Assembly (NCBI RefSeq): GCF_026016325.1
Contig: NZ_CP087203.1
Span: 3,782,001-3,846,000, forward strand
DNA length: 64,000 nt
Direction of reading: 5' to 3'
Source: Pseudomonas sp. B21-056
GTDB taxonomy: Bacteria; Pseudomonadota; Gammaproteobacteria; Pseudomonadales; Pseudomonadaceae
Numbering within the stretch: position 1 is the stretch's first letter; each line of letters begins with the position of its first letter. The translations under genes and the position numbers were made by a program. Below are positions 9,621 to 17,745 of the stretch, in pieces. The notes under the pieces were generated by a model. It did no database searches, had not been told where the DNA came from, and was given only the letters and a program-made list of their open reading frames with translations.

Positions 9621-9807
9621 GAGGCGCACTCGGCGGCACAGGCGCAGAGGCGCGACGAAGCACAGGACGAGGCTTCAGGTAGCGAGGCGGCAGCAGCGAT
9701 TGCAGCCAGTCCCATCCCTGGCGCCAGAAAGCCCGCAGCAGCAAGGTGAGCGCCAGTGTCAGCAAACTGCTCGCGGCAATGACCTGGAGTAATTCGTGAT
9801 AACTCAT
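9613..9807 (-). CDS. bcsF: Cellulose biosynthesis small membrane protein BcsF
   Basis: A 64-residue protein with one N-terminal membrane helix (LLQVIAASSLLTLALTLLLR) and a basic, Pro-rich cytoplasmic tail containing PPRYLKPRPVLRR, which resembles the KPRYVKPAGTLRR stretch of E. coli BcsF. The ATG at 9807 overlaps the bcsE stop as ATGA. In E. coli BcsF anchors BcsE to the membrane and works with BcsG. Confidence 0.87.
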   Translation of the reverse strand: MSYHELLQVIAASSLLTLALTLLLRAFWRQGWDWLQSLLPPRYLKPRPVLRRASAPVPPSAPHE

Positions 9808-11348
9808 TCGCAATAGTCCGTAATCGCTAGGCTGGTTCGCCTTGGTGTATAGGCATTCAGGTCGGTTCGCGCCCGTGTCGTCGCCTCGGCGCGCTCTGGG
9901 GCCAAGTGAAACTCGCTCGGCAGATGGGTCGCCTCAAGGAACGCGGCACGCGGCAACTCGGCCAACTCGACCAGGGGTCGGCAATCGCTGAACAGGCTGC
10001 GCCAGGGCAGGCGGCAGATGTTGCCCAGTGCCGACTCAAGGCCATCGCTGCGGCACGCGAACAGAAAGACATAGAACACGCCCTCCACCACCGTGGCGAT
10101 GTCGCCGAAGCGGCGCAGGCTGACCTGGTACAGGCACTGTTCAATCGTGAGCGAGGGTGGCGGTTGCAAGCGCAGCAACTGATGTTCGATTTCGCCGGAC
10201 GCGCCACCGTAGATCTGGTCCAGCGCCGACAGGAATTCTCGCGGGGACAACAGACCGCGCATCGTCGGGGCGCGCAGGCGCTTGAGCAACGCCTCCAGGT
10301 CAGCGCCCGAGCGCCTACGGTTCCAGACCTGCCCCTGCACGCTGTCGACCAGGCTGAAGAAGCGCGACAACGGGATGCCAAACGGCACGATGATGTTCGC
10401 CCCGCAGGACATCAGCAGGCGCTCGTCGCGATAGCGCAGGCAGGGCTCCATTTCCCGCACGATGATTTTCAGTGCGCTGCCACAGCGTTCGCGCAGCGCG
10501 TACAGATCCCGCGCCAGCACTTCCACCTGTTGGTCACTTTCAACGGCGACCAGTACGCTCGCGGCGCGGGCCTGTGAAGCCTGTTGCAACAGGTCGATGC
10601 GGCGCTCGAAGACCTTCCATTGCCGGGAGAGCGCCGAGGTGCTTTCCAGCACCGAGCGCTGGGCAAGGTAGACACGCTGATCATCGGTGCGGGTGGGCGT
10701 GGGCCTGGCCTGTTCGTCCCGGGTCAGGCCAAAGCCCGAGGCCAGCAGGTCGAGTTCGTATAGCTGGGCACCGCAAACCCCCAGGTCGTTGCGCCAGAAG
10801 TGCGATTGATAGTGGATACCGCCATCACGCCGATATAGCTGCGCCAACCCGGACAGATGCTCGTTGAGGCGGATCAACTCGGCATGCAGCTGCGGAGCCT
10901 GCCCATGACACAACACCAGGAGCGTGCAACGCCGCTCGCCTAGCCAGCGCCTCATTGCGCTGCACCAGTGCTGCAAGCGCTCAGCATCGAAGGTTTGCCA
11001 ACTGCTCGCCGGCAGCATCAACAGGAGCAGGCTACCCGGAGCCGTCCGCGCACGCTTCAACTCACCTGGCAGCGACTGCAGAGCCAAGCGGATGACACCT
11101 TCAGGCACTTCGAACAGACGCCACTGCGCGCAGTCGGATCGCTCTTGCAGCGAACCCATCAACTGCTCAGGATAAAGACCGGACCATATCAGACTGGCCC
11201 GATGCTGCTCAGGCAATGCCATCAGGCCTTGCAGTGCAAGCGTTTCGAGATCGCGGCTACGGTCGACGGACACCCAGTACAGTCCTCCTTGACGCATCGA
11301 CAACTGCTCATCCGGAAGCCCCCGGATAGCCAAGGAAACATGACTCAA
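9804..11348 (-). CDS. bcsE: Cellulose biosynthesis c-di-GMP-binding protein BcsE
   Basis: A 514-residue soluble protein, close to the 523 residues of E. coli BcsE. MRQGGLYWVSVDRSRDLETL near the N-terminus and LYELDLLASGFGLTRDEQ are recognisable, as is the degenerate receiver/GGDEF-like second half. It probably starts at TTG 11346-11348: an AAGGGG lies 8 bases upstream and the length fits, and no in-frame ATG lies near. Family role: BcsE binds c-di-GMP through a GGDEF I-site-like region and docks to the synthase. I do not see a perfect RxGD, only RRSGAD. It is the first gene of the bcs operon. Confidence 0.85.
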   Translation of the reverse strand: MSHVSLAIRGLPDEQLSMRQGGLYWVSVDRSRDLETLALQGLMALPEQHRASLIWSGLYPEQLMGSLQERSDCAQWRLFEVPEGVIRLALQSLPGELKRARTAPGSLLLLMLPASSWQTFDAERLQHWCSAMRRWLGERRCTLLVLCHGQAPQLHAELIRLNEHLSGLAQLYRRDGGIHYQSHFWRNDLGVCGAQLYELDLLASGFGLTRDEQARPTPTRTDDQRVYLAQRSVLESTSALSRQWKVFERRIDLLQQASQARAASVLVAVESDQQVEVLARDLYALRERCGSALKIIVREMEPCLRYRDERLLMSCGANIIVPFGIPLSRFFSLVDSVQGQVWNRRRSGADLEALLKRLRAPTMRGLLSPREFLSALDQIYGGASGEIEHQLLRLQPPPSLTIEQCLYQVSLRRFGDIATVVEGVFYVFLFACRSDGLESALGNICRLPWRSLFSDCRPLVELAELPRAAFLEATHLPSEFHLAPERAEATTRARTDLNAYTPRRTSLAITDYCE

Positions 11349-11606
11349 GCGTACGACCCCTTCCCTTTCACTCGGACAAACTGACCACGTTGCGAATTTC
11401 GCCCGCAGAAACCCGACCAAGCGCGATTACTTGCGTGCCTGGTGTTGATGACTAAAAGAAGCTCACGGCTGGCATCCAGCGCGCGTTGGCCGGTCGGCCT
11501 TACAGATCAAGAATTGCGTCTGGCTCGGAGACAGCGATAGCAAAACGCCAACAAATGATGCAGTCCATCAGGGCGATGAGCCATCGGTCTCCGGCTGATT
11601 TTGTGC

Positions 11607-11623
11607 AGGCATTTCGCCTACCC
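11607..11623 (-). promoter_or_regulatory. Putative operator dyad a (upstream of bcsE)
   Basis: On the minus strand it reads GTAGGCGAAATGCCTGC, an imperfect inverted repeat GTAGG-N7-CCTGC. The same pattern recurs at 11627, 19916, 21858 and 46396. NarL-family regulators bind short dyads of this type, and one is encoded at 11682-12311; the assignment is inference. Confidence 0.35.
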
Positions 11624-11626
11624 TGA

Positions 11627-11643
11627 TAGGAATTGCCCTACCC
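11627..11643 (-). promoter_or_regulatory. Putative operator dyad b (upstream of bcsE)
   Basis: On the minus strand it reads GTAGGGCAATTCCTATC. It resembles the dyad at 11607-11623 and lies two helical turns from it, the spacing expected for tandem dimer binding on one DNA face. Confidence 0.35.
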
Positions 11644-11681
11644 CTGATCCACAGGGGCACGGCATGAAGCTCAGTGTTTGC

Positions 11682-12311
11682 TCAGAGCAGCCGCTGGCTC
11701 ATCGCGTAGCGGACGATATCGGCCGTACTGGTGAAGCCCATCTTTTCCATCAGCCGGGCCTTGTGGGTACTGACAGTCTTGTGGCTGATGGCCAACTCCG
11801 TGGCGATCTGCGAGACGCTGAAGCCCTTGGCGAGCTGGCGCATGACCTGCAATTCCCGATCGGTGAGCCCATCATGTTGATTGCACGGACCCAGGCCGCT
11901 GGCGGCAAAAGCCATCTGTTCAGCCAGGCCGGCGTCAATATAGCGCCCGCCCGCCGCTACACGGCGAACGGCCGCCAGCAGCGCCTCGGGGTCGCTGTCC
12001 TTCGTCAGGTAACCCGATGCACCCGCCCTGAACGCACGCTGGGCGATCTGCACTTCGTTGTGCATGCTCAGCACCAGGATCGGCAGTTGTGGATAGTGGC
12101 TACGGACCCGCGCCACCAGATCGTCGCCGCAGATGCCGGGCATGCTCATGTCGAGCAGCAGCAGGTCGATGTCACTCTGGCGTAGTTGTTCGAGCAATGC
12201 GGCACCGTTTTCCGCCTCGGCGGCGACACGCAGGTCGCCGGCCAACGCAAACAGCTGTTTCAGACCTTCGCGCATGATGGCGTGATCGTCGGCAATCATC
12301 ATTCGAATCAT
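11682..12311 (-). CDS. NarL/LuxR-family response regulator
   Basis: A 209-residue two-domain regulator. The receiver domain (about 1-120) has the acidic pair DD at 8-9, phospho-acceptor D54 in LLLLDMSMPG, and the conserved T/S and K region GYLTKD. The LuxR-type helix-turn-helix (about 145-205) has LTDRELQVMRQLAKGFSVSQ and KTVSTHKARLMEKMG. The ATG overlaps the stop of the upstream kinase as ATGA, so the two form a cognate pair. Being directly ahead of bcsE, it is the best local candidate to control cellulose genes; that is inference from position. Confidence 0.93.
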   Translation of the reverse strand: MIRMMIADDHAIMREGLKQLFALAGDLRVAAEAENGAALLEQLRQSDIDLLLLDMSMPGICGDDLVARVRSHYPQLPILVLSMHNEVQIAQRAFRAGASGYLTKDSDPEALLAAVRRVAAGGRYIDAGLAEQMAFAASGLGPCNQHDGLTDRELQVMRQLAKGFSVSQIATELAISHKTVSTHKARLMEKMGFTSTADIVRYAMSQRLL

Positions 12312-15300
12312 AAGGGCGCTGGACCTGCTTGAAAGGGAATGTTCACCCGCACGCGTGTACCCTGCCCGGGTGTGCTATCAATCGTAACCGTACCGCCAAA
12401 CATGTGGCCGCGCTCACGCATACCGAGCATCCCCAGCGTACCTTTGGGCAACTGCCTGGGGTCGAAGCCTTTGCCGTTATCACACACTTCAATCAGGAGG
12501 CGCTCGGCATCGTGCTGGAGATGAATGCTCACCCGACTGGCCCAAGCATGCCGGCTGACATTGGTCAGGGACTCCTGGATCACCCGAAAAATCGCGGTGG
12601 CGCGTTCATCATCGAGCAGCAGTCGAGTCGGCGGCGCGCTCAGCCGGCAGTCGATACCGGTGTTCTGGCTGAACTCGGAAACCAGCCATTCCAGCGCCGA
12701 AGTCAGGCCCATGTTCAGCGCCGAAGGTCGCAGACTGGTAGCGACGTTGCGCACCACCTGGATGATTTCATCGACCCGGATCATTAGCGCCTGGACCCGA
12801 TCCACCAGCAGCGGCTGCTCGGCACCGAATTGCAGGCGCAGCAAGGAAATGCCCATGCGCAAGGCAGAAAGCTGTTGACCCAGTTCGTCATGGATTTCCC
12901 GGGCGATATGCTTGCGCTCTTCCTCACGGGTGCTTTCGCGGTGACTGGAGAGCAGGCGTAGTTGTGTATGGGAATCCTTCAAGCGTCGTTCGGCGGCACG
13001 CTTGGCACTGACGTCGCGGCCCACAGTGAGAATGCTGACGAGCCTGCCGGACTGATCGCATTCGGGCACCAGTCGGACCTGATAGCAGGCGGCTTCCGTG
13101 CCTTGGGCAACCGCCGCATCCAGGATAAATTCCGCTTCGCTGGCTTCGCCGGTTCGGATGATGTGTTCGAGCTTGCGCTGGAACGATCGCGCAGCCCGGG
13201 AAAGCGGCGAGACCTCGCTGGGCGTCTTGGCGAGCAGATGCATCTGCGACCGACCCAGCATCTGCTGTGCCGCCGGGTTGGCATAGAGAAAGCGACACTG
13301 TGGATCGAAACGGGCAATGACATCCGGGGTGTTTTCCACCAGGGCGCGAAATTCCTGTTCGCGGGTATGCAGGATACGCTCCGCGCGCTTGCGTTCGGTG
13401 ATGTTGCGACAGATACCGACAATCCGTTGAACGCGCCCAATGACGGAACGTATCGGAATCAACGTCAGATGAAAAACCTCGAGCCCGCTGGACAGCTCGA
13501 ACTCGACTTCCTCATCAATCGCAACACCGCTCTCCACGCATCGACGATACCGTGCGATGGACGCAGCGGCGGCACACGGTGAAAGCGATTGTTCGATCGT
13601 CTTGCCGACCAGCTCAGCGCGCTCGCGGTCCAACCTGCGTTCCAGGACCGGGTTGACTTCGATGATGCGGAAGCTGTCCTTTGCGGCGACCTCCAGCAAG
13701 AACATGCTATCCGGTGAGTTGTCGAAAATCTCCCGGTAACGTTGTTCGCTCTCGAGGAGCAGGCGCTCATGGTGTTTCAGCGCAGTGATGTTGTAGCCCT
13801 TGGCGAGGACGCTGACAACCGCGCCTTGCGCACCCCGCTCGGCGATCATTTGTATGGCGTGCACAGCGACTTCCCCATCCCCGCCGCTCGGCCACTCGAG
13901 CACGGTTTCCACCGGTTCCCCGGTGGCTATCACCTGGCGCAGTAACGCCTGGTACTGCGCCACCGGCATGTTCGCGGTCCAGCGCTCCTCAAGGGGCATT
14001 TGCAACGCACGGGCGGCCGGTATACCGGTCCCTCGTTCGAAGGCCGGGTTGACATAGGTACGTCGGCAGTCGAGATCGTAGCGGATGATCAGGTTCAGCG
14101 AGTTCTCCGCCAGCGCACGGAACTGCTGCTCGCTGGTCAGCAGCCTCGTCTCCATCCGCTTGCTCTCGCTGATATCGCGACTGATGCCGACAATGCGATA
14201 GATGTTGCCCTGTTCGTCGCGTACCGGAACGAAGGTCGAATGGAGGGCGATGCGCCCAGCCGGCAGGTCGAGTTCAGCCTCACGCTCGGTGACTTCGCCA
14301 AGGGCCAGGCAATTCATGAGCTCCGCCATGACCCGGCTACCCGCCTCCGGCACCACATCGCCAAGACAGCGACCGATCAACTGATGGCGATCCAGCCCTG
14401 ACGAGCGTTCGAAGGCAGCGTTGACCTCGATATAACGAAACTGATTGTTCTGCACCACCTCCAGCAGATAGAGGCAGTCCGATGAATTGTCGAAAACCTC
14501 CCGATAGCGTCTTTCGCTTTCTTGCCGGGCAGCCTGCAAGCGCCGCCGTTCCGAGATGTCACGGGCCAGTTCCAGGCTGTAGCTTTGACCGTCGATTTCA
14601 AGGTAGGCAACGCTGATTTCCACCGGAAAGACATGGCCGTCCCGGCCCTGGTGACGACTCTCGATGATTTGCGGCGGATGCTCTGGCGCGTCGTTCCAGT
14701 CAGCCAGTATCTGCTCGTTGGTCCAGTCCGGATCTATTTCCTCCAGCGTCATGCCCAGCAGTTCGGCGCGGCTGAACCCCAGGCTGCGACAAGCTTCGTC
14801 ATTGACGTAGCGCAAGCGCGCCTGACGGTCGATCAGGAACGCTGCCTCGTGCACATGGCTGAGGGCGAAATCCAACAGGGACAGGCGTTCCTCGCTTTCC
14901 AGCAAGGCCTGCTCCATACGTTTGCGCTCGCTGATGTCCAGCAGGAAACCGAACCAGATAATCGAACCGTCCGCCTCCAGCGTCGGTCGGGACCGCCCTT
15001 CGAGCCAGATTTCGCCCTTGACCGGATGGTGCACCCGGTATTCACACTGCCAGGGAGACAGCGTCCGCGCCGATGCGTCGATCGACGCCTGGACCCGGGC
15101 GACATCCTCGGGGTGAATGCGCTCGAACAGGATCGTCGCGTCGCGCATCAGCTCGTCCGGGGTCACGCCATAATACTCTTCGTAACCCGGCGATGCCCAA
15201 GGCATGGAAACGTCGCCATCAGGGCTCAAGCGAAAGATGCCAATGATGCCTGGCGCGGTCTCCACGATACGTTGCAGCCACTGATTCTGCTCCATGGACC

Positions 15301-15694
15301 TGCCCAGGCTCTGGGGAACTTCAAGCGGGACGATTTCAGCGAGCAACACCTCGTCGACGACGGTCAGCCGGCTGCGTCCGACCAACAGCCCCCCGTCCTT
15401 GTGGCGATAGCGCAGGTCAACGGACCGGTCAGCGAACCAGGTCGACAAGTCCGGCCCATGCATGGTTTGCAAGCGCTCGCCTTCAGTGCCATGGAGCAAC
15501 CCTTGAAAGTGGCTACCGGTCAGTTCCGACCCGGCATAGCCAAACAGCTCGGCAAAGGCGCCATTGACCTTCAATATCCGGCCCTGGCCATCCAACAGGA
15601 CCAAGGCGCAGGACACCATGTCGAAGGTGGCTTCGAACAGTCGGGGGTGCACCATCCTTGGGCTTGAAGCGTCCGTTTCCATAGAGAGCATCAT
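12308..15694 (-). CDS. Multi-PAS sensor histidine kinase (NarL-type, HisKA_3)
   Basis: About 1128 residues with seven consecutive PAS/PAC units (roughly 20-135, 140-265, 270-390, 395-515, 520-645, 650-775 and 780-900), many ending with the linker DISERKR or a variant. A HisKA_3 dimerisation segment EERKHIAREIHDELGQQ follows with the phospho-accepting His near 934. The ATPase domain shows NVSRHAWAS (N box), CDNGKGF (G1) and GTLGMLGMRERG (G2). There is no transmembrane segment, so it senses a cytoplasmic signal. Start: ATG at 15694 (an adjacent ATG at 15691 is possible); a TTG further upstream was judged less likely. It partners the regulator it overlaps. Confidence 0.9.
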   Translation of the reverse strand: MMLSMETDASSPRMVHPRLFEATFDMVSCALVLLDGQGRILKVNGAFAELFGYAGSELTGSHFQGLLHGTEGERLQTMHGPDLSTWFADRSVDLRYRHKDGGLLVGRSRLTVVDEVLLAEIVPLEVPQSLGRSMEQNQWLQRIVETAPGIIGIFRLSPDGDVSMPWASPGYEEYYGVTPDELMRDATILFERIHPEDVARVQASIDASARTLSPWQCEYRVHHPVKGEIWLEGRSRPTLEADGSIIWFGFLLDISERKRMEQALLESEERLSLLDFALSHVHEAAFLIDRQARLRYVNDEACRSLGFSRAELLGMTLEEIDPDWTNEQILADWNDAPEHPPQIIESRHQGRDGHVFPVEISVAYLEIDGQSYSLELARDISERRRLQAARQESERRYREVFDNSSDCLYLLEVVQNNQFRYIEVNAAFERSSGLDRHQLIGRCLGDVVPEAGSRVMAELMNCLALGEVTEREAELDLPAGRIALHSTFVPVRDEQGNIYRIVGISRDISESKRMETRLLTSEQQFRALAENSLNLIIRYDLDCRRTYVNPAFERGTGIPAARALQMPLEERWTANMPVAQYQALLRQVIATGEPVETVLEWPSGGDGEVAVHAIQMIAERGAQGAVVSVLAKGYNITALKHHERLLLESEQRYREIFDNSPDSMFLLEVAAKDSFRIIEVNPVLERRLDRERAELVGKTIEQSLSPCAAAASIARYRRCVESGVAIDEEVEFELSSGLEVFHLTLIPIRSVIGRVQRIVGICRNITERKRAERILHTREQEFRALVENTPDVIARFDPQCRFLYANPAAQQMLGRSQMHLLAKTPSEVSPLSRAARSFQRKLEHIIRTGEASEAEFILDAAVAQGTEAACYQVRLVPECDQSGRLVSILTVGRDVSAKRAAERRLKDSHTQLRLLSSHRESTREEERKHIAREIHDELGQQLSALRMGISLLRLQFGAEQPLLVDRVQALMIRVDEIIQVVRNVATSLRPSALNMGLTSALEWLVSEFSQNTGIDCRLSAPPTRLLLDDERATAIFRVIQESLTNVSRHAWASRVSIHLQHDAERLLIEVCDNGKGFDPRQLPKGTLGMLGMRERGHMFGGTVTIDSTPGQGTRVRVNIPFQAGPAPL

Positions 15695-15932
15695 CTGTGT
15701 TCGCTCATCATTGCTTATGGAGCAAGGGACTTGTCGGCGACTCGATTGCTGGCGACGCAAGTGGGTACAACAATAGTCGGACGATTATGCTGCATCGATG
15801 GGGCTTTTGTCATAAGACCTAAGGCGAAGGGAGGGGGAATGCCGATGAAGGGATAGACGATGTCGGTCAAGGCACAAAACCTGTGGGAACGAGCTTGCTC
15901 CCACAAGGTTGTCGCTTGATCCTCGACCAGCA
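15695..15932. repeat. Intergenic gap with a single REP palindrome
   Basis: A 238-base gap between yfiN-like and kinase genes, both on the minus strand. A compact palindrome at 15882-15904 (TGTGGGAACGAGC paired with GCTTGCTCCCACA) matches the Pseudomonas REP core and could end or stabilise the upstream transcript. Nothing else convincing is seen. Confidence 0.6.
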
Positions 15933-17204
15933 TCACGGCTGGTCGTTTTCCGCTTCCGGCTCGTACAAGTGGTAGTTGTTCTTGCCGCTGCCTTTGGCGC
16001 GATACATGGCACTGTCTGCATTGCGTAACAAGCTGGCCGTGTCCGATGCATGGTCAGGACACAGGCTGATACCCAGGCTCGCGCCAACATTGATCTCCCG
16101 GCCGCCGATATTGAAAGGACTGGACAGCGCGCTGACGATATTGGCGGCAACCCGCTTGACCTGGTCGGCGCCGGGACCGTTTTCCAGGATGATCGCAAAT
16201 TCGTCACCGCCAATCCGGCACACCACGTCATTGCTGCGCAAGGTGTCGCGCAGACGCTCGGCAACGAGGATCAGCAACTGGTCGCCAGTCTCGTGACCGA
16301 GGGTGTCGTTGACGATCTTGAAGTCATCGAGGTCGATGAACATGACCGCGCAAGAGCTGCCGTAGCGCAGCGCCCCCATCACTGCCGCCTCGAGTTTTTC
16401 CTTGAAGTAGTGCCGGTTGTACAGGCCGGTGATCGGATCGTGATAGGCCAACTGATTGAGCTGCTGTTCGGCCAGCCGACGCTGCTGCAACTCGGCGCTG
16501 ATCCTTTCATCGTGACGCTCGAGCTGCACCATCATGTCGTTGAAGCTGCGAGCCAGACGCCCGGTCTCATCGTTGCCGTATACCGTGGCCCGCAGGCTGA
16601 AGTCCTGCTCGGAGCGCACCTGCTCGGTCAGGTGTACCAGATTCAGCAACGGCCGCACGATGCCTGACGCGATCCGACGCGAAAAAACCAGGGACAGGGA
16701 CAGCGCCACGATGGCCGCAAAAGCGCCGAACATGGCTTGTAACGCCAGGCGATGGTAGAGGGACGCCAGGCTCGCGTGCACCGCAATATTGCCGATGAAC
16801 TGTCCATGAAGCTCCACCGGCAGGCGGACCAATAACGAACACCAGCCAATATTTTCGGCGCCGGTGTGATTCTCGCCCGGCTCCACCGGCTCGCGCTGAT
16901 AGACCGCCAGTTCCTGCCCATTGGGCAGCACGAACGCCGCCCAGGTGATGTCCGGAATGTGCTTGAGGGAAGCCAGTGTTTCATAGGCTTCATCAGCGTC
17001 GCCGAACATGATCGCCGCCGCGCCATTGCTGCCGACCACCAGGGCATGGGCCCGCATCTCCTCGACCAGTGCCCGGCGCTGCATGACCAGTTGATAAGCC
17101 AGCAGTGTGACCAACAGGAGCATGATCGCCGCGGTCGTCAACAAAAAGCCCGTCTGGGTGAGCTTGTCCCGCAGCGGTCGGTCCTTGAAAGGTATACGAG
17201 GCAT
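15933..17204 (-). CDS. YfiN/TpbB-like membrane diguanylate cyclase (CHASE8-HAMP-GGDEF)
   Basis: 423 residues: a membrane helix at about 18-40, a periplasmic segment of about 110 residues resembling the CHASE8 domain of YfiN, a second helix at about 150-175, HAMP, then GGDEF with an intact GGDEF motif near residue 331. The catalytic half contains DPITGLYNRHYF, MFIDLDDFKIVNDTLGH and CRIGGDEFAI. It makes c-di-GMP from GTP. P. aeruginosa YfiN has 435 residues and the same layout. A YfiR-family gene ends four bases upstream, as expected for a repressor/cyclase pair. PilZ-containing BcsA downstream is the natural target, which is inference. Confidence 0.88.
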   Translation of the reverse strand: MPRIPFKDRPLRDKLTQTGFLLTTAAIMLLLVTLLAYQLVMQRRALVEEMRAHALVVGSNGAAAIMFGDADEAYETLASLKHIPDITWAAFVLPNGQELAVYQREPVEPGENHTGAENIGWCSLLVRLPVELHGQFIGNIAVHASLASLYHRLALQAMFGAFAAIVALSLSLVFSRRIASGIVRPLLNLVHLTEQVRSEQDFSLRATVYGNDETGRLARSFNDMMVQLERHDERISAELQQRRLAEQQLNQLAYHDPITGLYNRHYFKEKLEAAVMGALRYGSSCAVMFIDLDDFKIVNDTLGHETGDQLLILVAERLRDTLRSNDVVCRIGGDEFAIILENGPGADQVKRVAANIVSALSSPFNIGGREINVGASLGISLCPDHASDTASLLRNADSAMYRAKGSGKNNYHLYEPEAENDQP

Positions 17205-17208
17205 AGAC

Positions 17209-17745
17209 CTAGGACCTGTAGGCCACGAAACTGGCGAGCTTGAGCAGCCGCGAGCTGAAATTGAGGTGCGCGCGCTGCGCCGCGATCAGGTTGATGTCGA
17301 AGACGATGCGCTGCTCCTGTCGTCGCATCTCGATCATCACGCCCCGGTCGGCAAAGCCCGCCGCGTCGGTGATGGTCAGCACCGGCGTCGTGGCAAGCTG
17401 GTTCAACAACGCATCGAGAGACCGACGGTTGTGCTCGTCGATATAAAGCACCTGGCAGCCGGTAAGCGGGTCGTTGGGCAACACCCAGCGCATGCGGATC
17501 GGCAGGCCATTCTGGACACGCTTGCCTTGCAGGCGGACGAGTTCCGCGTCCAGTTGCGTGCTACCGAGCACGCACAACTGGAAATCGGCGGCAGGCAATG
17601 TCGGCCACTGGGCAAACAGGGCGAAGTTGTACAGGTAGGCCGCCTTCATGGCGCGCTCGTCCACCCCCTCGACATCGGCTCTCACCATGTGACTGGACAG
17701 GCACAGGGTGATGAGGGCAAGTATGTGGAGGGCGGCGGTCTTCAT
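17209..17745 (-). CDS. YfiR/DUF4154-family periplasmic protein
   Basis: 178 residues with a signal peptide (MKTAALHILALITLCLSSHM, cut after the following VRA). The family core is visible: KAAYLYNFALFAQWP at about 34-48, FQLCVLGST with Cys58, and LTGCQVLYID with Cys97. P. aeruginosa YfiR (about 190 residues) represses the diguanylate cyclase YfiN from the periplasm. The two Cys seen here match the family pair in these segments; I see no second C-terminal pair like that reported for PaYfiR. The ATG overlaps the receptor stop (ATGA), coupling it to the TonB receptor gene. Confidence 0.87.
   Translation of the reverse strand: MKTAALHILALITLCLSSHMVRADVEGVDERAMKAAYLYNFALFAQWPTLPAADFQLCVLGSTQLDAELVRLQGKRVQNGLPIRMRWVLPNDPLTGCQVLYIDEHNRRSLDALLNQLATTPVLTITDAAGFADRGVMIEMRRQEQRIVFDINLIAAQRAHLNFSSRLLKLASFVAYRS

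Larger units (their letters stand above)
11349..11681. promoter_or_regulatory. bcs operon leader and promoter region
   Basis: A 333-base gap between the response-regulator stop and bcsE, with no convincing gene on either strand. It must hold the bcs promoter or a read-through leader. Two dyads of the form GTAGG-N7-CCTRC-like sit side by side at 11607-11623 and 11627-11643, centres 20 bases (about two helical turns) apart. A CCCCTG/CAGGGG hairpin at 11641-11657 partly overlaps the second dyad but has no T-run. No clear -35/-10 pair is visible by eye. Confidence 0.5.

Noticed and set aside
11641-11657. CCCCTG/CAGGGG hairpin as a terminator after the response regulator
   Set aside because: Short stem without a T-run on either strand; read-through into bcsE cannot be excluded or shown.
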